Shown: positions 1-10,032, counted from the first letter of the stretch. The stretch: 30,952 bases of DNA from Linderina pennispora (GCF_002104995.1 NW_024468364.1:1-30952), one strand, 5' to 3'. Numbers and translations: made by a program. Notes: generated from the letters alone by a model not told the origin.

Positions 1-829
1 TCCTCTACCGGTCCACTTTGCCGATATGCAGAGGACATGGCACCATTTGTGTCGGCGCTCATCGGCCGCAACATTGGAGACCCTAGGTCCATTGACCTGA
101 GCAAGCTACGTGTGGTTGCCTTCCCCGATGGACTCGGCCATAGCATGCTGATATCCAAACTCGACCCTGCTTTGCACACAGCGGTTATCGACGTTACCAG
201 CTATTTGGCACAGCAGGTGGTTGGTCAGGAGAATGTCATCATGGCCCAGATGCCGTCCTATATTAGCCAGGCGTCTGTAAAGTTCGGCCAATGATTGCCA
301 CTGGTGAACGGACCCTGCCAGAGATTTTGGGTGGGAAGGTATGCCGCACGCAGACCTCACACGAGAGCTTGCCTCCTTCATCAAGGGCAGCTCGATTACA
401 CTGGGTATTCGTTCCAGAACCACCTACTGCGCATCCTGCCCACACCAAAGGGCACGCGTGAGCAGGTTTATGCCGTTCTGGAACAAACTGCGGGATCATC
501 TAGAGACTCTCATGGGTGAAAACGGCGTCATGATATTTCCACCTCATCCATGTGTTGCGCGGCCACATGGAACTGACTTCTTTAACCGCCCTAATCTCAT
601 GTACACCGCGATATTTAACGCGCTTGGGTTCCCTGCCACACAAGTGCCGCTTGGGCTGAACAAGGATGGCTTGCCGCTAGGCGTACAAGTAATCGCTGCG
701 CTTGAAGACCATAGCCGTAGCAATTCAGCTCGAGAAGCGCTTCGGTGGCTGGACACCGCTCGTCGCTTTGGTGCCCCACTGCCTGAGCATGATACTGAGA
801 AGCTCTACAATCATCGCATGAAGAAGTAG
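1..829 (+). pseudogene. Amidase-signature family, 3' fragment (copy A), frameshifted
   Basis: This is the C-terminal half of an amidase-signature hydrolase (amide bond hydrolysis, FAAH/acetamidase-like); the catalytic half would lie before the window. It aligns along its length with copies B and C: the stretch CRYAEDMAPFVSALIGR at the start, then VVAFPDG, QQVVGQ, MPFWNK, ENGVMIFPPHP and RRFGAP near the end, with a stop at 827-829. No single frame carries the whole protein. The frame changes near 290, 340, 400, 460, 700 and 765, and homology continues in the new frame each time, so single-base indels are the simplest explanation. Most shifts are in the -1 direction. It could be a decaying paralog or an intact gene with sequence errors; errors are favoured because unrelated genes at the other end of the window show the same pattern. 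Family assignment is strong, pseudogene status is not. Confidence 0.75.
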
Positions 830-1212
830 ACGTAGACATTGATTTAGGAATGTAACCCACACGATACAAAAGGCTGGGGGTTGCCTTATGCTCACCTAAT
901 CCTGCGTTGATGCTCTTATCGACGTGTCAACCCATGCTGACTAGCAGCCGAGCTCGCATCGCGAGCAGAGAAATTCTAGTAATTCATATGCATGTCCGCT
1001 GTCTATCACATGTGATTGTAAAATCTGGCCGTGTACATCCTGCCCGCAGGCACAAGTTTTTCGAGAAGAGTTGTTCTTTAACGGTAGTCACGAGTGTATT
1101 AACAACAGGCAAGTGTAGATTTGCATAATATGCCCACTGCAACAGCACAGGTGGATTACTTTGCTTCTTTTCTGCTCTCTACTCCGAATACAACAAATTT
1201 TAGTATTTCAAC
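830..1212. other. Intergenic, amidase A to B
   Basis: About 380 bases between tandem amidase copies. The stretch just before the copy B ATG is pyrimidine-rich and then AT-rich (about 1160-1212). I see no convincing gene, RNA or repeat. Confidence 0.5.
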
Positions 1213-2911
1213 ATGAACGCCTTCCAGCGCGCACTTGCATATGCTATTTTGCGCCCGCTGCAGGTGCTGCTGTGGTCGCCATGGAGACGGCTTGCATACG
1301 CGTACATCCGCCGGCACAACGGTGTCCCAGCTAAGCTACGTGCAGTCAAGCGCTGGCAGCTAACCTCGAAACGTCGCTGGACAACTACGATCCGATTCTG
1401 CTCCTGTCAGCCACTGAGCTGGCACGCCGCATCCGTTCCCGCGAGCTGACTTCTGAGCAGGTCGTGCGGGTGTACATTGGCCGCATTCGCAAGGTCAACC
1501 CATTCCTCAACGCTGTTGTCGCTGATCGCTTCGAGCTGGCAATCGAGGAGGCCCGCAAGATCGACGCGGTGCTGGACAGCGGCAACATCCCTGAAGAATA
1601 CCGCATTGAGAGTGCGCCGTTCTTGGGTGTTCAATTACTATCAAGAGAGCATGCGTGTCAAGGGCATGCCATTCCACTGGGCATGCCTTGGCTTCACAGG
1701 TCTGAGGAAAGTCCTGCCAAACAGTCATCAAATGACGTTCTCAACCTCACAAACGCCGGCTTTGTCATTCTTGTGTCACCAATACCCCCGAGTTGCTTTT
1801 GGCCTGGGAGTCCGACAACACCATCTACGGCCGCTCATTCAACCCATACGATCTGAGCCGCAACACTGGCGGCAGTTCGTCAGGTGAAGGTGCCATCGTC
1901 GGTGCTGGTGGCTCTGTTGTTGGCCTTGGATCGGATATTGGTGGCAGTATTCGCATGCCTGCCAACTTCTGCGGCATTTACGGCCACAAGACTACCTCCG
2001 AATGGGGCCCGGAAGAGATTGAAGGCTTCTTGTCTAACAGAACTAAGGAGACTGCTGGATGCCTGTCCACAGGTCCATTGTGCCGCTATGCTGAAGATAT
2101 CGCGCCGTTTGTCTCTGCTTTGATCGGTCGTGATATCGGCGACCCCAAATCGGTTGACCTGAGAAAACTGAAGGTCGTCGCCTTCCCTGATGGATTTGGG
2201 TGGCAACTTTTGCTTTCGAATGTCGAGTCTGATGTGCGCCAGGCGGTGGTAAATGTTGCCGACTATTTGGGCAAGCAGGTTGTCGGGCAGAGCAACGTTG
2301 TGTTTGCCAAGACTCCGCCATATGCTGAAGCTGCCAGCCGATCGTATGCACCGTACATTTCAACTGGCGAGACCTCATTCCAGCAAATTCTTGTCGGACC
2401 CGATAGCCCACCGTTCAACTGGAGACGTGAACTTGTCCCGTTCCTGCAGGGTAAGTCCAGCATACGCTTAACGCGTTCATGCTGGCCATCCTGACCTCGG
2501 CCACCGCTGATGGCATCACTCGCGACATGGTCAAGCCATTCTGGGACAGTCTCGACAAGTACTTCAGCGACCTCATGGGTGACAGTGGTGTGCTGATCTT
2601 TCCGACGTCACCGCAGAAAGCGCAGCCCCATGGAATCACCTACTTTAATTTGCCAAACTTCATTTACACAGGAGCATTTAATGTCCTGGCTACCCATCAA
2701 CGCAGGTCCCGGTTGGTCTTAGCGAAGACGGTCTCCCCCTTGGCGTGCAGATTGTGGCCAAGAATGGCGAGGATCTGAAGACAATCGCTGTTGCTCTGGC
2801 CCTAGAAAGCGGTTTGGTGGCTGGATCCCTCCTCGTCGCTTTGGCGCACCGATTTCCGCAAGTGGCACGGAGAAGATATATGTCACCAGTAGAATAGCTT
2901 GGCAAAACTAA
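1213..2911 (+). pseudogene. Amidase-signature family (copy B), full length but frameshifted
   Basis: Full-length amidase-signature protein, probably hydrolysing amides. The start at 1213 (MNAFQRAL) leads into an aromatic and basic N-terminus (LLWSPWRRLAYAYIRRH) that could associate with membrane, as in FAAH-like enzymes. The core is visible in pieces: the LysGlu region near 1640, the Gly-Ser loop GGSSSGEGA near 1869-1895 and the nucleophile motif DIGGSIRMPA near 1937-1965, which together supply the Ser-cisSer-Lys triad. It is broken by about eight frame changes (near 1370, 1632, 1646, 1669, 1772, 2463, 2690 and 2806). Relative to copy C, seven are single-base deletions, several in short homopolymers, and no nonsense substitutions are needed to explain the breaks. 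The 3' end is uncertain (stop near 2897 or 2911, depending on frame). It sits in tandem with copies A and C. Either a young pseudogene or a sequence-error victim. Confidence 0.8.
1252..1632 (+). repeat. Near-identical block shared by amidase copies B and C
   Basis: This block matches 3587-3961. I count three substitutions and three indels (2, 1 and 3 bases) in about 375 aligned bases. Sequence further downstream in the two genes is visibly more diverged, roughly three-quarters identical in a 93-base stretch around 2220-2310 versus 4555-4645. It encodes the N-terminal segment up to the start of the catalytic-lysine region. Confidence 0.85.
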
Positions 2912-3544
2912 TGAATGTGTTAAAGCACATGCAATCATATATTGGTACTGTGATGCAAGACTGCAATCGATCTTCTCCAAAGCAAGACTGATGTCACTTG
3001 AGACATATGTACTCAAAGGCGCATATACTCTGGACCGGTAGTTCTGTCGCTGGGCATAGAAATGGCTTGGCGATTCGGTCTCTGTAAAACAAAGCGTTGC
3101 ACCGTGTCAAGGCTCGCGGAGATGACGATGCGGCCCACGGACAATAACAGACGCCGAAGGTGGCAGCACCTGACGCACTGATCTTGGAAATCTTGCCACA
3201 GGCGTGCAACCCGAACGATGATTATGACTTCTTTAATAGCTGGCTTGGCTTGACCTGGGGTGATCGTCGGAAATAATCCCACCACAGTCTAACGGAAATG
3301 GCGGCTAAGCGAAGTGTGCTTTCTCGCTTTGCGAATCCTGGGAAGGATGGTTAGGCTGCCTGAGACCGCAGCTCACCCCACATCCAGCGAATGCTGTGCA
3401 ACCGCACCCAAGCGAAAGCGGTTTTTGGCAGCCCTTTTAAAAAGGCTGTGCTCAGGGCAGACGTAGAGGAGCCGCAACCTCCACGCTGCATTGTTCTGTT
3501 TACTCTTATATCTTATTACTCACTTCGCCATTGCTATATCGACG
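2912..3544. other. Intergenic, amidase B to C
   Basis: About 630 bases between tandem copies. It holds a TATA-like box at about 3435 and otherwise only short ORFs on both strands without recognisable content. No RNA gene or mobile element is visible. Confidence 0.5.
3435..3443 (+). promoter_or_regulatory. TATA-like box of amidase copy C
   Basis: TTTTAAAAA lies about 100 bases upstream of the copy C ATG at 3545, the spacing seen for other TATA-like boxes in this window. Assigned by sequence and position only. Confidence 0.35.
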
Positions 3545-5240
3545 ATGAACGGCGTCATTGCCAGAACAATTGCTTATCTTATCTTCCGCCCGCTGCAGGT
3601 GCTCCTGTGGTCGCCATGGAGACGGCTTGCATACGCGTACATCCGCCGGCACAACGGTGTCCCAGCTAAGCTACGTGCAGTCAAGCGCTGGCAGCTAACC
3701 TTGAAATCGCTGGACAACTACGATCCGATTCTGCTCCTGTCGCCACTGAGCTGGCACGCCGCATCCGTTCCCGCGAACTGACTTCTGAGCAGGTCGTGCG
3801 GGTGTACATTGGCCGCATTCGCAAGGTCAACCCATTCCTCAACGCTGTTGTCGCTGATCGCTTCGAGCTGGCAATCGAGGAGGCCCGCAAGATCGACGCG
3901 GTGGACAGCGGCAACATCCCTGAAGAATACCGCATTGAGAGTGCGCCGTTCTTGGGTGTTCCGATCACCATCAAGGAGTGTATTCCGGTCGAGGGCATGC
4001 CGCTCACCTTTGGAATGGCCCTGGCGCCAGGATCCCGAATACAGCCCAGCAAAGGAGTCGTGCAACAAGACCAAGAATCTGGTCAGCGCCGGCTTTGTCA
4101 TTCTTGGTGTCACCAACAACCCGGAACTGCTGATGGCCTGGGAGTCTGACAACACCATCTATGGTCGCTCGTTCAACCCATACGATCTGAGCCGCAACAC
4201 TGGCGGCAGTTCGTCAGGTGAAGGTGCCATTGTCGGTGCTGGTGCCTCTGTTGTTGGCCTTGGGTCGGACATTGGCGGCAGTATCCGCATGCCGGCATTC
4301 TTCTGCGGCACATTTGGCCACAAGACCACTGCGTCGTGGATGCCCGAGGAAGTCAAGACCTGGGCGTCGCCGAGGACCAAGGAGAAGGCTCTCTGCGGCA
4401 CTACCGGCCCCATCTGCCGCTACGCCGAGGATATTGCGCCTTTTGTGTCGTCTCTAATCGGCCGCGACATTGGCGATCCGCGCTCGGTTGATGTGAGCAG
4501 CCTGAAGGTTGTTGCTTTCCCCGAGGGATTTGGCTGGCAGCTCCTGATCTCCAGCGTCGAGCCTGATGTCCGCCAGTCCATTGTCAACGTCGCCAACTTC
4601 CTGGGACAGCAGGTTGTCGGACAGAGCAATGTTTCGTTTGCCAAGATGCCCCGTGAGTTTGGCATGGCCACCCAGCTCTACACCCCGTACCTCAACACAG
4701 GCGAGCTTTCCTTCTTCCAGGCCGTCGTGGGCCCGAAGAGCAAGCCATTCAGCTGGAAAACCGAGCTCATTCCGTTCCTGTGCGGAAGGTCAAAGCACAC
4801 GTTCAATCCGTTCATCCTGGCGTGGATGGGCGGCAACCCAGCGAAAAGTCTTACCCGCGAGAAGACGCTGCCGTTCTGGAACAAGGTTGACAAGTTCTTC
4901 ACCGACCTCATGGGCCGACAATGGTGTCATCATCTTCCCGCCGCATCCGCTGAAGGCCCAGCCGCACGGTATCTCGTACTTCAACATGCCCAACTTCATT
5001 TACACCGGCCTGTTCAACATTCTGGGCTACCCGGTGACCCAGGTCCCGGTCGGTCTCAGCGAGGACGGCATCCCGCTTGGTGTCCAGGTCGTTGCCAAGA
5101 ACGGCGAGGATCTGAAGGCCATTGCTGTTGCTCTGGTCCTGGAGAAGCGCTTCGGCGGATGGGTCCCGCCCCGCCGCTTCGGTGCCCCGATCACGGAGCA
5201 GGAGTCCGAGGCTCTCTATGCCCACAAGAAGTCAAACTAA
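3545..5240 (+). CDS. Amidase-signature hydrolase (copy C), three frameshifts
   Basis: Best preserved of the three tandem amidases, about 560 residues if the frames are read through. Like FAAH/acetamidase relatives it should cleave amide bonds with a Ser-cisSer-Lys triad. The triad is visible: Lys in PITIKE (about 3961-3978), the glycine/serine loop GGSSSGEGA (about 4201-4230) and the nucleophile in DIGGSIRMPA (about 4270-4299). The start at 3545 (MNGVIART) precedes a Trp/Arg/Tyr-rich segment also found in copy B. The frame changes three times: a lost base near 3741 (copy B has the extra A), a gained base near 4018 and a gained base near 4914. Homology resumes at once in the new frame each time, and the stop is at 5238-5240. 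With so few lesions this is probably a functional gene carrying sequence errors, but a recent pseudogene is possible. Confidence 0.85.
3587..3961 (+). repeat. Near-identical block shared by amidase copies C and B
   Basis: Partner of 1252-1632. The block is far more similar than the sequence downstream of it in the two genes. Confidence 0.85.
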
Positions 5241-5534
5241 TTTTCACCGAGTGTTGTTCGAATGTACTGTTATGTGTCCCGCAATGATGAAGAAATGTAA
5301 TGTATTTGTAGCCATTGCTACACAGATACACAGGGACTGGGCACAGCAAGGAGAATTCCTGCTGGCTGCGGCAGCTGATGCAGATCACCAACCAATCTGC
5401 GCACGAGGGCTTTGGGCCTGAGCTAATTATTTGGCAACACAATACACATGGCGGGTTGGAAACCCCCGGGCTTGCATTCTGTTGCTTCTCTCCGAGTGCT
5501 TTCTCTATTCTTTCGGCATACTGACAACACAACT

Positions 5535-6053
5535 ATGCTCTATGCCCAATCTAGTTCGCAGCAGCAGGCACAGACAACGACAGCTCCCGACAGGGCACGT
5601 TGCACCAACGGCACTAAAGAGGGCATGGTAGCGCAGGATAACAAGACGTTTGTCTGCAGCAGCAACCCCACAGAGGCCAGCCAAGGCTATGCACAGCTGG
5701 TGCGCGCCGGACCTCTTATTTACATTTCGGGTGTCAGCGCGCTCGACAGCCACAGCGGCCGGATGCCTGCACACCTTGTGCTCGAGGCTGCTGGCCAGAC
5801 GCGCGCAATAATGAGGCGGATTCGACAGCTTCTCGAGACAGTCGGCTGCTCCGAAAAGAGCATAGTGCGCATGAGGATTTATGTGGTCGACATGGTCCGT
5901 GACTCGCGTCAGATACAGCTGGCCATGACGCAGTGGCTCAACGAATCGGCTGAAGGCGCTGCCATGAAGCCAGGAATCACCATTGTTGAGGTTCGTCGTC
6001 TGTCGTCGGAGCCTGTGCTGCTGGAGGTCGAAGCCGATGCTGTGAACCTGTAG
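5535..6053 (+). CDS. RidA/YjgF/UK114-family protein
   Basis: Member of the YjgF/Yer057c/UK114 (Rid) family of small trimeric proteins, whose RidA branch deaminates reactive enamine/imine intermediates. The family core is clear: GPLIYISGVSALD, then RIYVVDM, then a C-terminal PGITIVEVRRL...VLLEVEADAV. In RidA proper the segment before VEV carries a conserved Arg that holds the substrate carboxylate. Here an Ile occupies that place, so true RidA activity is doubtful and another subfamily (for example 2-aminomuconate deaminase-like) is possible. The start is uncertain. The frame is open from 5448 and has ATGs at 5448, 5535 and 5625. I chose 5535 (172 aa) for its A at -3, while 5625 begins closest to the conserved core. 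It follows amidase C by about 300 bases on the same strand. Family assignment is good, substrate unknown. Confidence 0.85.
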   Translation: MLYAQSSSQQQAQTTTAPDRARCTNGTKEGMVAQDNKTFVCSSNPTEASQGYAQLVRAGPLIYISGVSALDSHSGRMPAHLVLEAAGQTRAIMRRIRQLLETVGCSEKSIVRMRIYVVDMVRDSRQIQLAMTQWLNESAEGAAMKPGITIVEVRRLSSEPVLLEVEADAVNL

Positions 6054-6144
6054 GACCAACATTGATATTCAAAATATATGCATTTCCAACCCACTGCCCC
6101 ACTGAGCTGGGGATATGTTTTTGTGCTGCAATATACCTGTGCAG

Positions 6145-6957
6145 CTACCACTGTCTTCTCTTCACCCACCCGTCAGCACCAACTGATGTCCACAGCGCCG
6201 TCCTCCCGCCGCCCATGGTTTCGGCTGCTGAAGACAGCACGGGCATTGAGGCTCCCCGTGAGCTGGCTGGTGCTATCCTGATCCCTGACGACACTGAGCG
6301 AAACGACAGCCCAGTATCCGACTGCACATAGGTCAGGGACGAGTCCGGCAATGCCGGCCAAGCCTTTTCGGCACTGGATGCTGGCTGCAGGCCACTCCTG
6401 TGGTTCAGCCGTTTGAAGAACTGCTTACACCGTGCCAGCATACTCTCACCCGACGGCTGGGCCTCATCGCATGCTGTGCTCATGGAAGACACAGTTGAGC
6501 ATGCCAGTGTGCTGCGCGAGCTTGATATCGCTGATTCTAATGAGCTGGGGGTGGTGCCGTTAGAAATATCCTCCATTGCCGAGTCGTCGCTTGCTGACTG
6601 CGATGAGATGCTCATTGAACTGCCCACCGTAAAGTGTATTCGCCGGTTGTCCATATGTATGGAGTTGGATGGTCCCCTTGGCCGGTGCAAGTTGGGTGTA
6701 TGTGATCGTGAACTTAGTGGTTGCGAGTTTGTACAATGCACAATGCGCCGCAGCTGTCCCTCAACGGCAGCGGCGCTGCGCCAATGTGTATCCACATAAG
6801 CTGGCCCGGCACGGGAGCCGACTGCCGGCCTGTGCGCCCGGTGGGCAGATGCTCGGCTTGTAATAGCTCCATGTCTGCTGTGGGGTATGCGGGAAGGCGT
6901 CCTGGGCACGACAAGTCGCCCTTCGTTCTGTCCGATAGTCCATTCTGTGGGAAGCAT
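6145..6957 (-). CDS. Ser-rich hypothetical protein
   Basis: An open frame of about 270 codons from the first ATG (6957) to a stop at 6145. I do not recognise a domain. The central part is Ser/Thr-rich and looks disordered, with runs such as SSSRSTLACSTVSSMS and a short basic stretch CKQFFKRLNHR. A TATA-like TATAAAATT overlaps the first ATG, so the true start may be further in, for example the ATG at 6654, which would give about 169 aa. The opposite strand is also partly open here (6413-6799, an acidic protein), so the coding strand is not certain. I prefer the minus strand because its frame is longer and has the Ser-rich composition common in fungal regulatory proteins. Confidence 0.4.
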   Translation of the reverse strand: MLPTEWTIGQNEGRLVVPRTPSRIPHSRHGAITSRASAHRAHRPAVGSRAGPAYVDTHWRSAAAVEGQLRRIVHCTNSQPLSSRSHTPNLHRPRGPSNSIHMDNRRIHFTVGSSMSISSQSASDDSAMEDISNGTTPSSLESAISSSRSTLACSTVSSMSTACDEAQPSGESMLARCKQFFKRLNHRSGLQPASSAEKAWPALPDSSLTYVQSDTGLSFRSVSSGIRIAPASSRGASMPVLSSAAETMGGGRTALWTSVGADGWVKRRQW

Positions 6958-7682
6958 AATTTTATACAATACGTGTTATTTGAGTACGATAGGTGGCGAG
7001 AGTGGAGAGTAAAGAATATGCCCTCAATGCTCATTTATTTGCTTCCTCATGCAAAAGGGACAGTGGCGATAGGCAGCCCTATTAGTAACACCTCTGCATA
7101 TGTCCGAGTCCCCTTGGTTCACTCGAGCATGTCTGCGCAAAGGCATTCCAAGCCTGCATGGCTTGGCTTAGAATATGACCTTTCTGTGCAGATATTTTGG
7201 CAGTTGCATCTCCTGAAGGTCTCATTAAACCTGACGTGTTTAGCTCTGAAAGCGCCTGCCAATGCGCATTTTACTATCCCTTTTTCCTGTTCTCATACTC
7301 TAGTCCTCGATGCGCAGTAAACCCAGTGCCTCATACCCAAGCCGTTGATGTTTGCCACTGTGTATGGCTACCTCACGAATTCTAGAATCGCGACCGCAAT
7401 ATGCACGTCTTCCTAGGGCAGAGTCGATGCTCCGACTACGCAATGGGCAAGTAAATAACACTATTGTCTGACAATATCCCGAAACAGCAGAATATGCATT
7501 GGTTTTATTAGCACCGGTTACTGGTGAAAAGTAACTGAGCCGACATATTTAAACGCAGGCGGATGGCCGGGACCAAATGTAGCCAGTGGCTACGACAAAG
7601 CCAACCTTGCACCCCATGCAGCAGATGCCTCCTTTCAGTAAATTGTTTCTTGGCAACATCCTACAAACGCATTTACATGTGT
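6958..7682. other. Intergenic
   Basis: About 725 bases between the upstream end of the Ser-rich ORF and the 3' end of the Atg38-like gene. Short ORFs on the plus strand have no recognisable content. A TATTTAAA-like site near 7544-7551 has no convincing downstream plus-strand gene. Confidence 0.45.
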
Positions 7683-8847
7683 CTATGAATTTTGCCGCCG
7701 CTGCTGCTGCTGCTGCTCAAGCTGCTGCTGGCGTTTTCGTTTCGCCGACTCCTTCAATCTATCCCACCGCTCTCTGTACTTTTCCATCTGCGCCTTCTAC
7801 GCATATAATGATAGCCATAGATTAGCAGTGCACGGCGCCGATGGCCAAGCTTTCGTCATATCTACGCACGGCCAAACTCCTTACCTGTTTGCTGTTTTCT
7901 AGCTGCATGGATTGCAGTTGCGCCTCAAGCTGGCGGATTTGCACCTCCGCTGCTGGCGGGCTCTGGTGCGTAGCCATCATCCGGCGCGCGATAGGACTGT
8001 GCTCGTGGATCCGAGGCAGCGACACCGCGTTGGCGTGCTTGTGGAATTCCTCGCGGAAGTTCAAGATGCTGCTTTTGAGCATGTTGTTCTCCTGAGCGGC
8101 AGACTCGAGCAGGGCTATCCGGTCTTGCAGCGCACCTACAATATCACGCAGCTTCTGGTTCTCGGCAAGTAGCGCCTTGTTGACCTCAAGCACATGGGCA
8201 GAGTCGGCTTGCGACCCGCTGTGTGCGGCAGGCTGGGACTCGGCCTCCTCGTCATCCTCGGCAAGAGCTGGCAATGGAGACATCCCCTTTGGGCTGCCAG
8301 CGACTGATGCATACACGCTTGCTGTCTGGTCGGGGTTTGCGCCTACAAGATAAAACGACTCCATCACACTGCGGCTCGCGGCAGCCTGGTAATTGCCACT
8401 GCCCGCTCCACGACTCCCAGGCGGCTTGACCGGCCTAGTGAATGCTGTCGGGTTGGCCAGCCAGTTCTGCATGTACTGCCAAAAGTCCTCAAAGTCCTGC
8501 TCCTCAGCATCGTGCCTCTGCCGCGCCTCCTCGCCGGGGGACAATTCTGTAGCAGGCGGACTGCCGGTGCCTGCCGGCGATGCTGGTGTGTTGGTTGCTA
8601 GGCTTTGCCGGTCGCTGTCGGCTGTATCAATGCTCGGATGCTCGTTCTCACGCTCGCAGTACTCGGCCCATCGCATGTGCTTGTTGACAAGCGACGAAAG
8701 CGTCAGTGTAGCTACAGGATCAAAGTCATAGCCGCTTACTGCACGGTATGCCTGCGCTGCTTGCCGGTGCAGCCGAGCTGCATCGCTCCACTGGCACTGC
8801 TCTTCGAATTCAGACGCCTGCCGCGCCAATTTGCCTGCATTCTCCAT
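7683..8847 (-). CDS. Atg38/NRBF2-like autophagy protein, two exons
   Basis: Resembles Atg38/NRBF2, the MIT-domain subunit of the autophagy-specific class III PI3-kinase complex. Exon 1 is 7885-8847 and exon 2 is 7683-7796, giving 358 aa. Residues 1 to about 65 look like an MIT helical hairpin (LARQASEFEEQCQWSDAARL, then HRQAAQAYRAV). A segment FEDFWQYMQNWLANPTAF matches the short conserved motif of fungal Atg38. A coiled coil follows (about 215-250), then a second helix ending in the spliced-on KAQMEKYRERWDRLKESAKRK, which recalls the QERWKRAKRE helix of NRBF2, and a Gln-rich tail. The intron is 7797-7884 with GTAAGG donor and TAG acceptor, phase 0. Without splicing the frame ends after another 20 residues lacking family features, so the intron is well supported. 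Assignment rests on motif recall, without a search. Confidence 0.7.
7797..7884 (-). other. 88-bp intron in the Atg38-like gene
   Basis: On the minus strand the donor is CAG|GTAAGG and the acceptor GCGTAG|AAG, both in phase 0. Splicing joins SKQ to KAQMEKYRERW and restores a C-terminal basic helix and Gln tract. Confidence 0.75.
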
Positions 8848-9009
8848 TTGAGCAAGAAAAAAGCAATATAAAAAAGCCTAGAGAGAAGAAGAGAAGAGTG
8901 ATAGCGGCCGTCACAACAAGTGGCCCGTGACCTCATCGACAGTGACTGAACAGACAAAAGTTGATATTACAATTTACTGGACTAGCTTATTCTGGCTGAA
9001 CTGTTCGCG

Positions 9010-10032
9010 CTACGCCGATGCTGTGGGAGCAGCAGAGCCCTTGGAGTGATGCTGCAGGTCATTAAATGCCCGGCCAGCAGCCTTGCCCTTGTATACGCTC
9101 ACACACCCTTTCTTCGCATCCTTCTCGCACTTGCCACCAATATACAGGTCTGTGCCGCTCTTCCCGCCAAACTCGAGATTGCCAACGCTCATGATTCCTG
9201 GCACATTGATATACGCAAGGAGCTTGCCCGACGGAGAGAGCTTGGCGACCTTGCCATTGCCATTACGAGCGACATACAGGTTGCCCTGGGTATCAGTGCG
9301 CATGCCATCAATATCAATGGCAGCAGACTTGTCGAGCTTGCCAAAATCCGCAAACACGCGCTTGTTTGAGATCTGGCCGGCCTTCGAGTTGAGATCAAAC
9401 GCGTAGATGATATTGGAGATGACCGCGCCGCCCTTGTTGGTTGACTCTGACAGATACAGCGTCTTCTCATCGGGGCTGACCTCGATGCCGTTTGTCCGCT
9501 GGAACTGGCCTAGCTTGGTTGCCTTGCCATTCTTGTCGCATGTCCACAGATCGCCGTCGCCGACCTTGGTTGTGGCCTGGTAGTTCATGCCCGACAGGAA
9601 CACACGCCCGCTGGACGGTGCAATTGCAATATCGTTAGGCTGCAGCATGCCTGGATCCTGGCAAAAGACCGTAGCGTTCCGGAAGCCCGCAGAGGTGCGG
9701 TCGGACAGACGCACGACACGGTGGTTGATGGCATCGGCTACGAAGGCCTGCTCGTTGCCACTGCAGTCAGCGCTGAACCGGATGCCGTTGAACAGCGAGG
9801 TTGGGTTGGCCTTGTCTTGGTACATCAGTTTCTGGGAGGGCACAGCTTGTCCGATGGCGGCCAGCTGTCCATTAAAATTGACAGCAAAGATGCTGCCAGC
9901 AGAGTCGACGGCCAGCCCCTCGATACCCCCGCCAAACTTGCTGTTCGACGATGTTACAACCGGTGTGGCCTTCAGCGTCTCCACGGCCAGCGTGGCAGAG
10001 AAAAGGGAAGCGAACACGAACGAAATCTTCAT
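9010..10032 (-). CDS. Secreted SMP-30/gluconolactonase-like protein (copy 1)
   Basis: Predicted secreted six-bladed beta-propeller of the SMP-30/gluconolactonase/LRE family, metal-dependent hydrolases of sugar lactones and related esters. The start at 10032 gives a good signal peptide (MKISFVFASLFSATLAVE); an ATG five codons upstream spoils its N-terminus. Family metal-site motifs are present: a Glu in GGIEGLAVD, an Asn in QPNDIAIA, an Asn in TNGIEVSPDEKTLYL and an Asp in DIDGMRTDTQGNLYV. It is 340 aa, near usual propeller length, and ends in a short Ala/Ser/Thr tail (KGSAAPTASA) that looks like the start of a linker with no module after it. First of three tandem minus-strand paralogs, with copy 2 the closest. 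The natural substrate cannot be told from sequence. Confidence 0.85.
   Translation of the reverse strand: MKISFVFASLFSATLAVETLKATPVVTSSNSKFGGGIEGLAVDSAGSIFAVNFNGQLAAIGQAVPSQKLMYQDKANPTSLFNGIRFSADCSGNEQAFVADAINHRVVRLSDRTSAGFRNATVFCQDPGMLQPNDIAIAPSSGRVFLSGMNYQATTKVGDGDLWTCDKNGKATKLGQFQRTNGIEVSPDEKTLYLSESTNKGGAVISNIIYAFDLNSKAGQISNKRVFADFGKLDKSAAIDIDGMRTDTQGNLYVARNGNGKVAKLSPSGKLLAYINVPGIMSVGNLEFGGKSGTDLYIGGKCEKDAKKGCVSVYKGKAAGRAFNDLQHHSKGSAAPTASA
9164..9309 (-). repeat. Near-identical block shared by lactonase-like copies 1 and 2
   Basis: Matches 10872-11017 with five substitutions in 146 bases and no gaps by direct comparison. Sequence immediately outside is clearly more different. Confidence 0.85.

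Noticed and set aside
1213-2911. Introns as the cause of frame changes in amidase copy B
   Set aside because: Homology continues without a gap at each shift and single-base differences against copy C explain them, leaving no room for introns.
7586-7825. Plus-strand ORF with a poly-Ala run
   Set aside because: It is the complement of the Gln-rich second exon and intron of the Atg38-like gene; the Ala run is the antisense of CAG codons.
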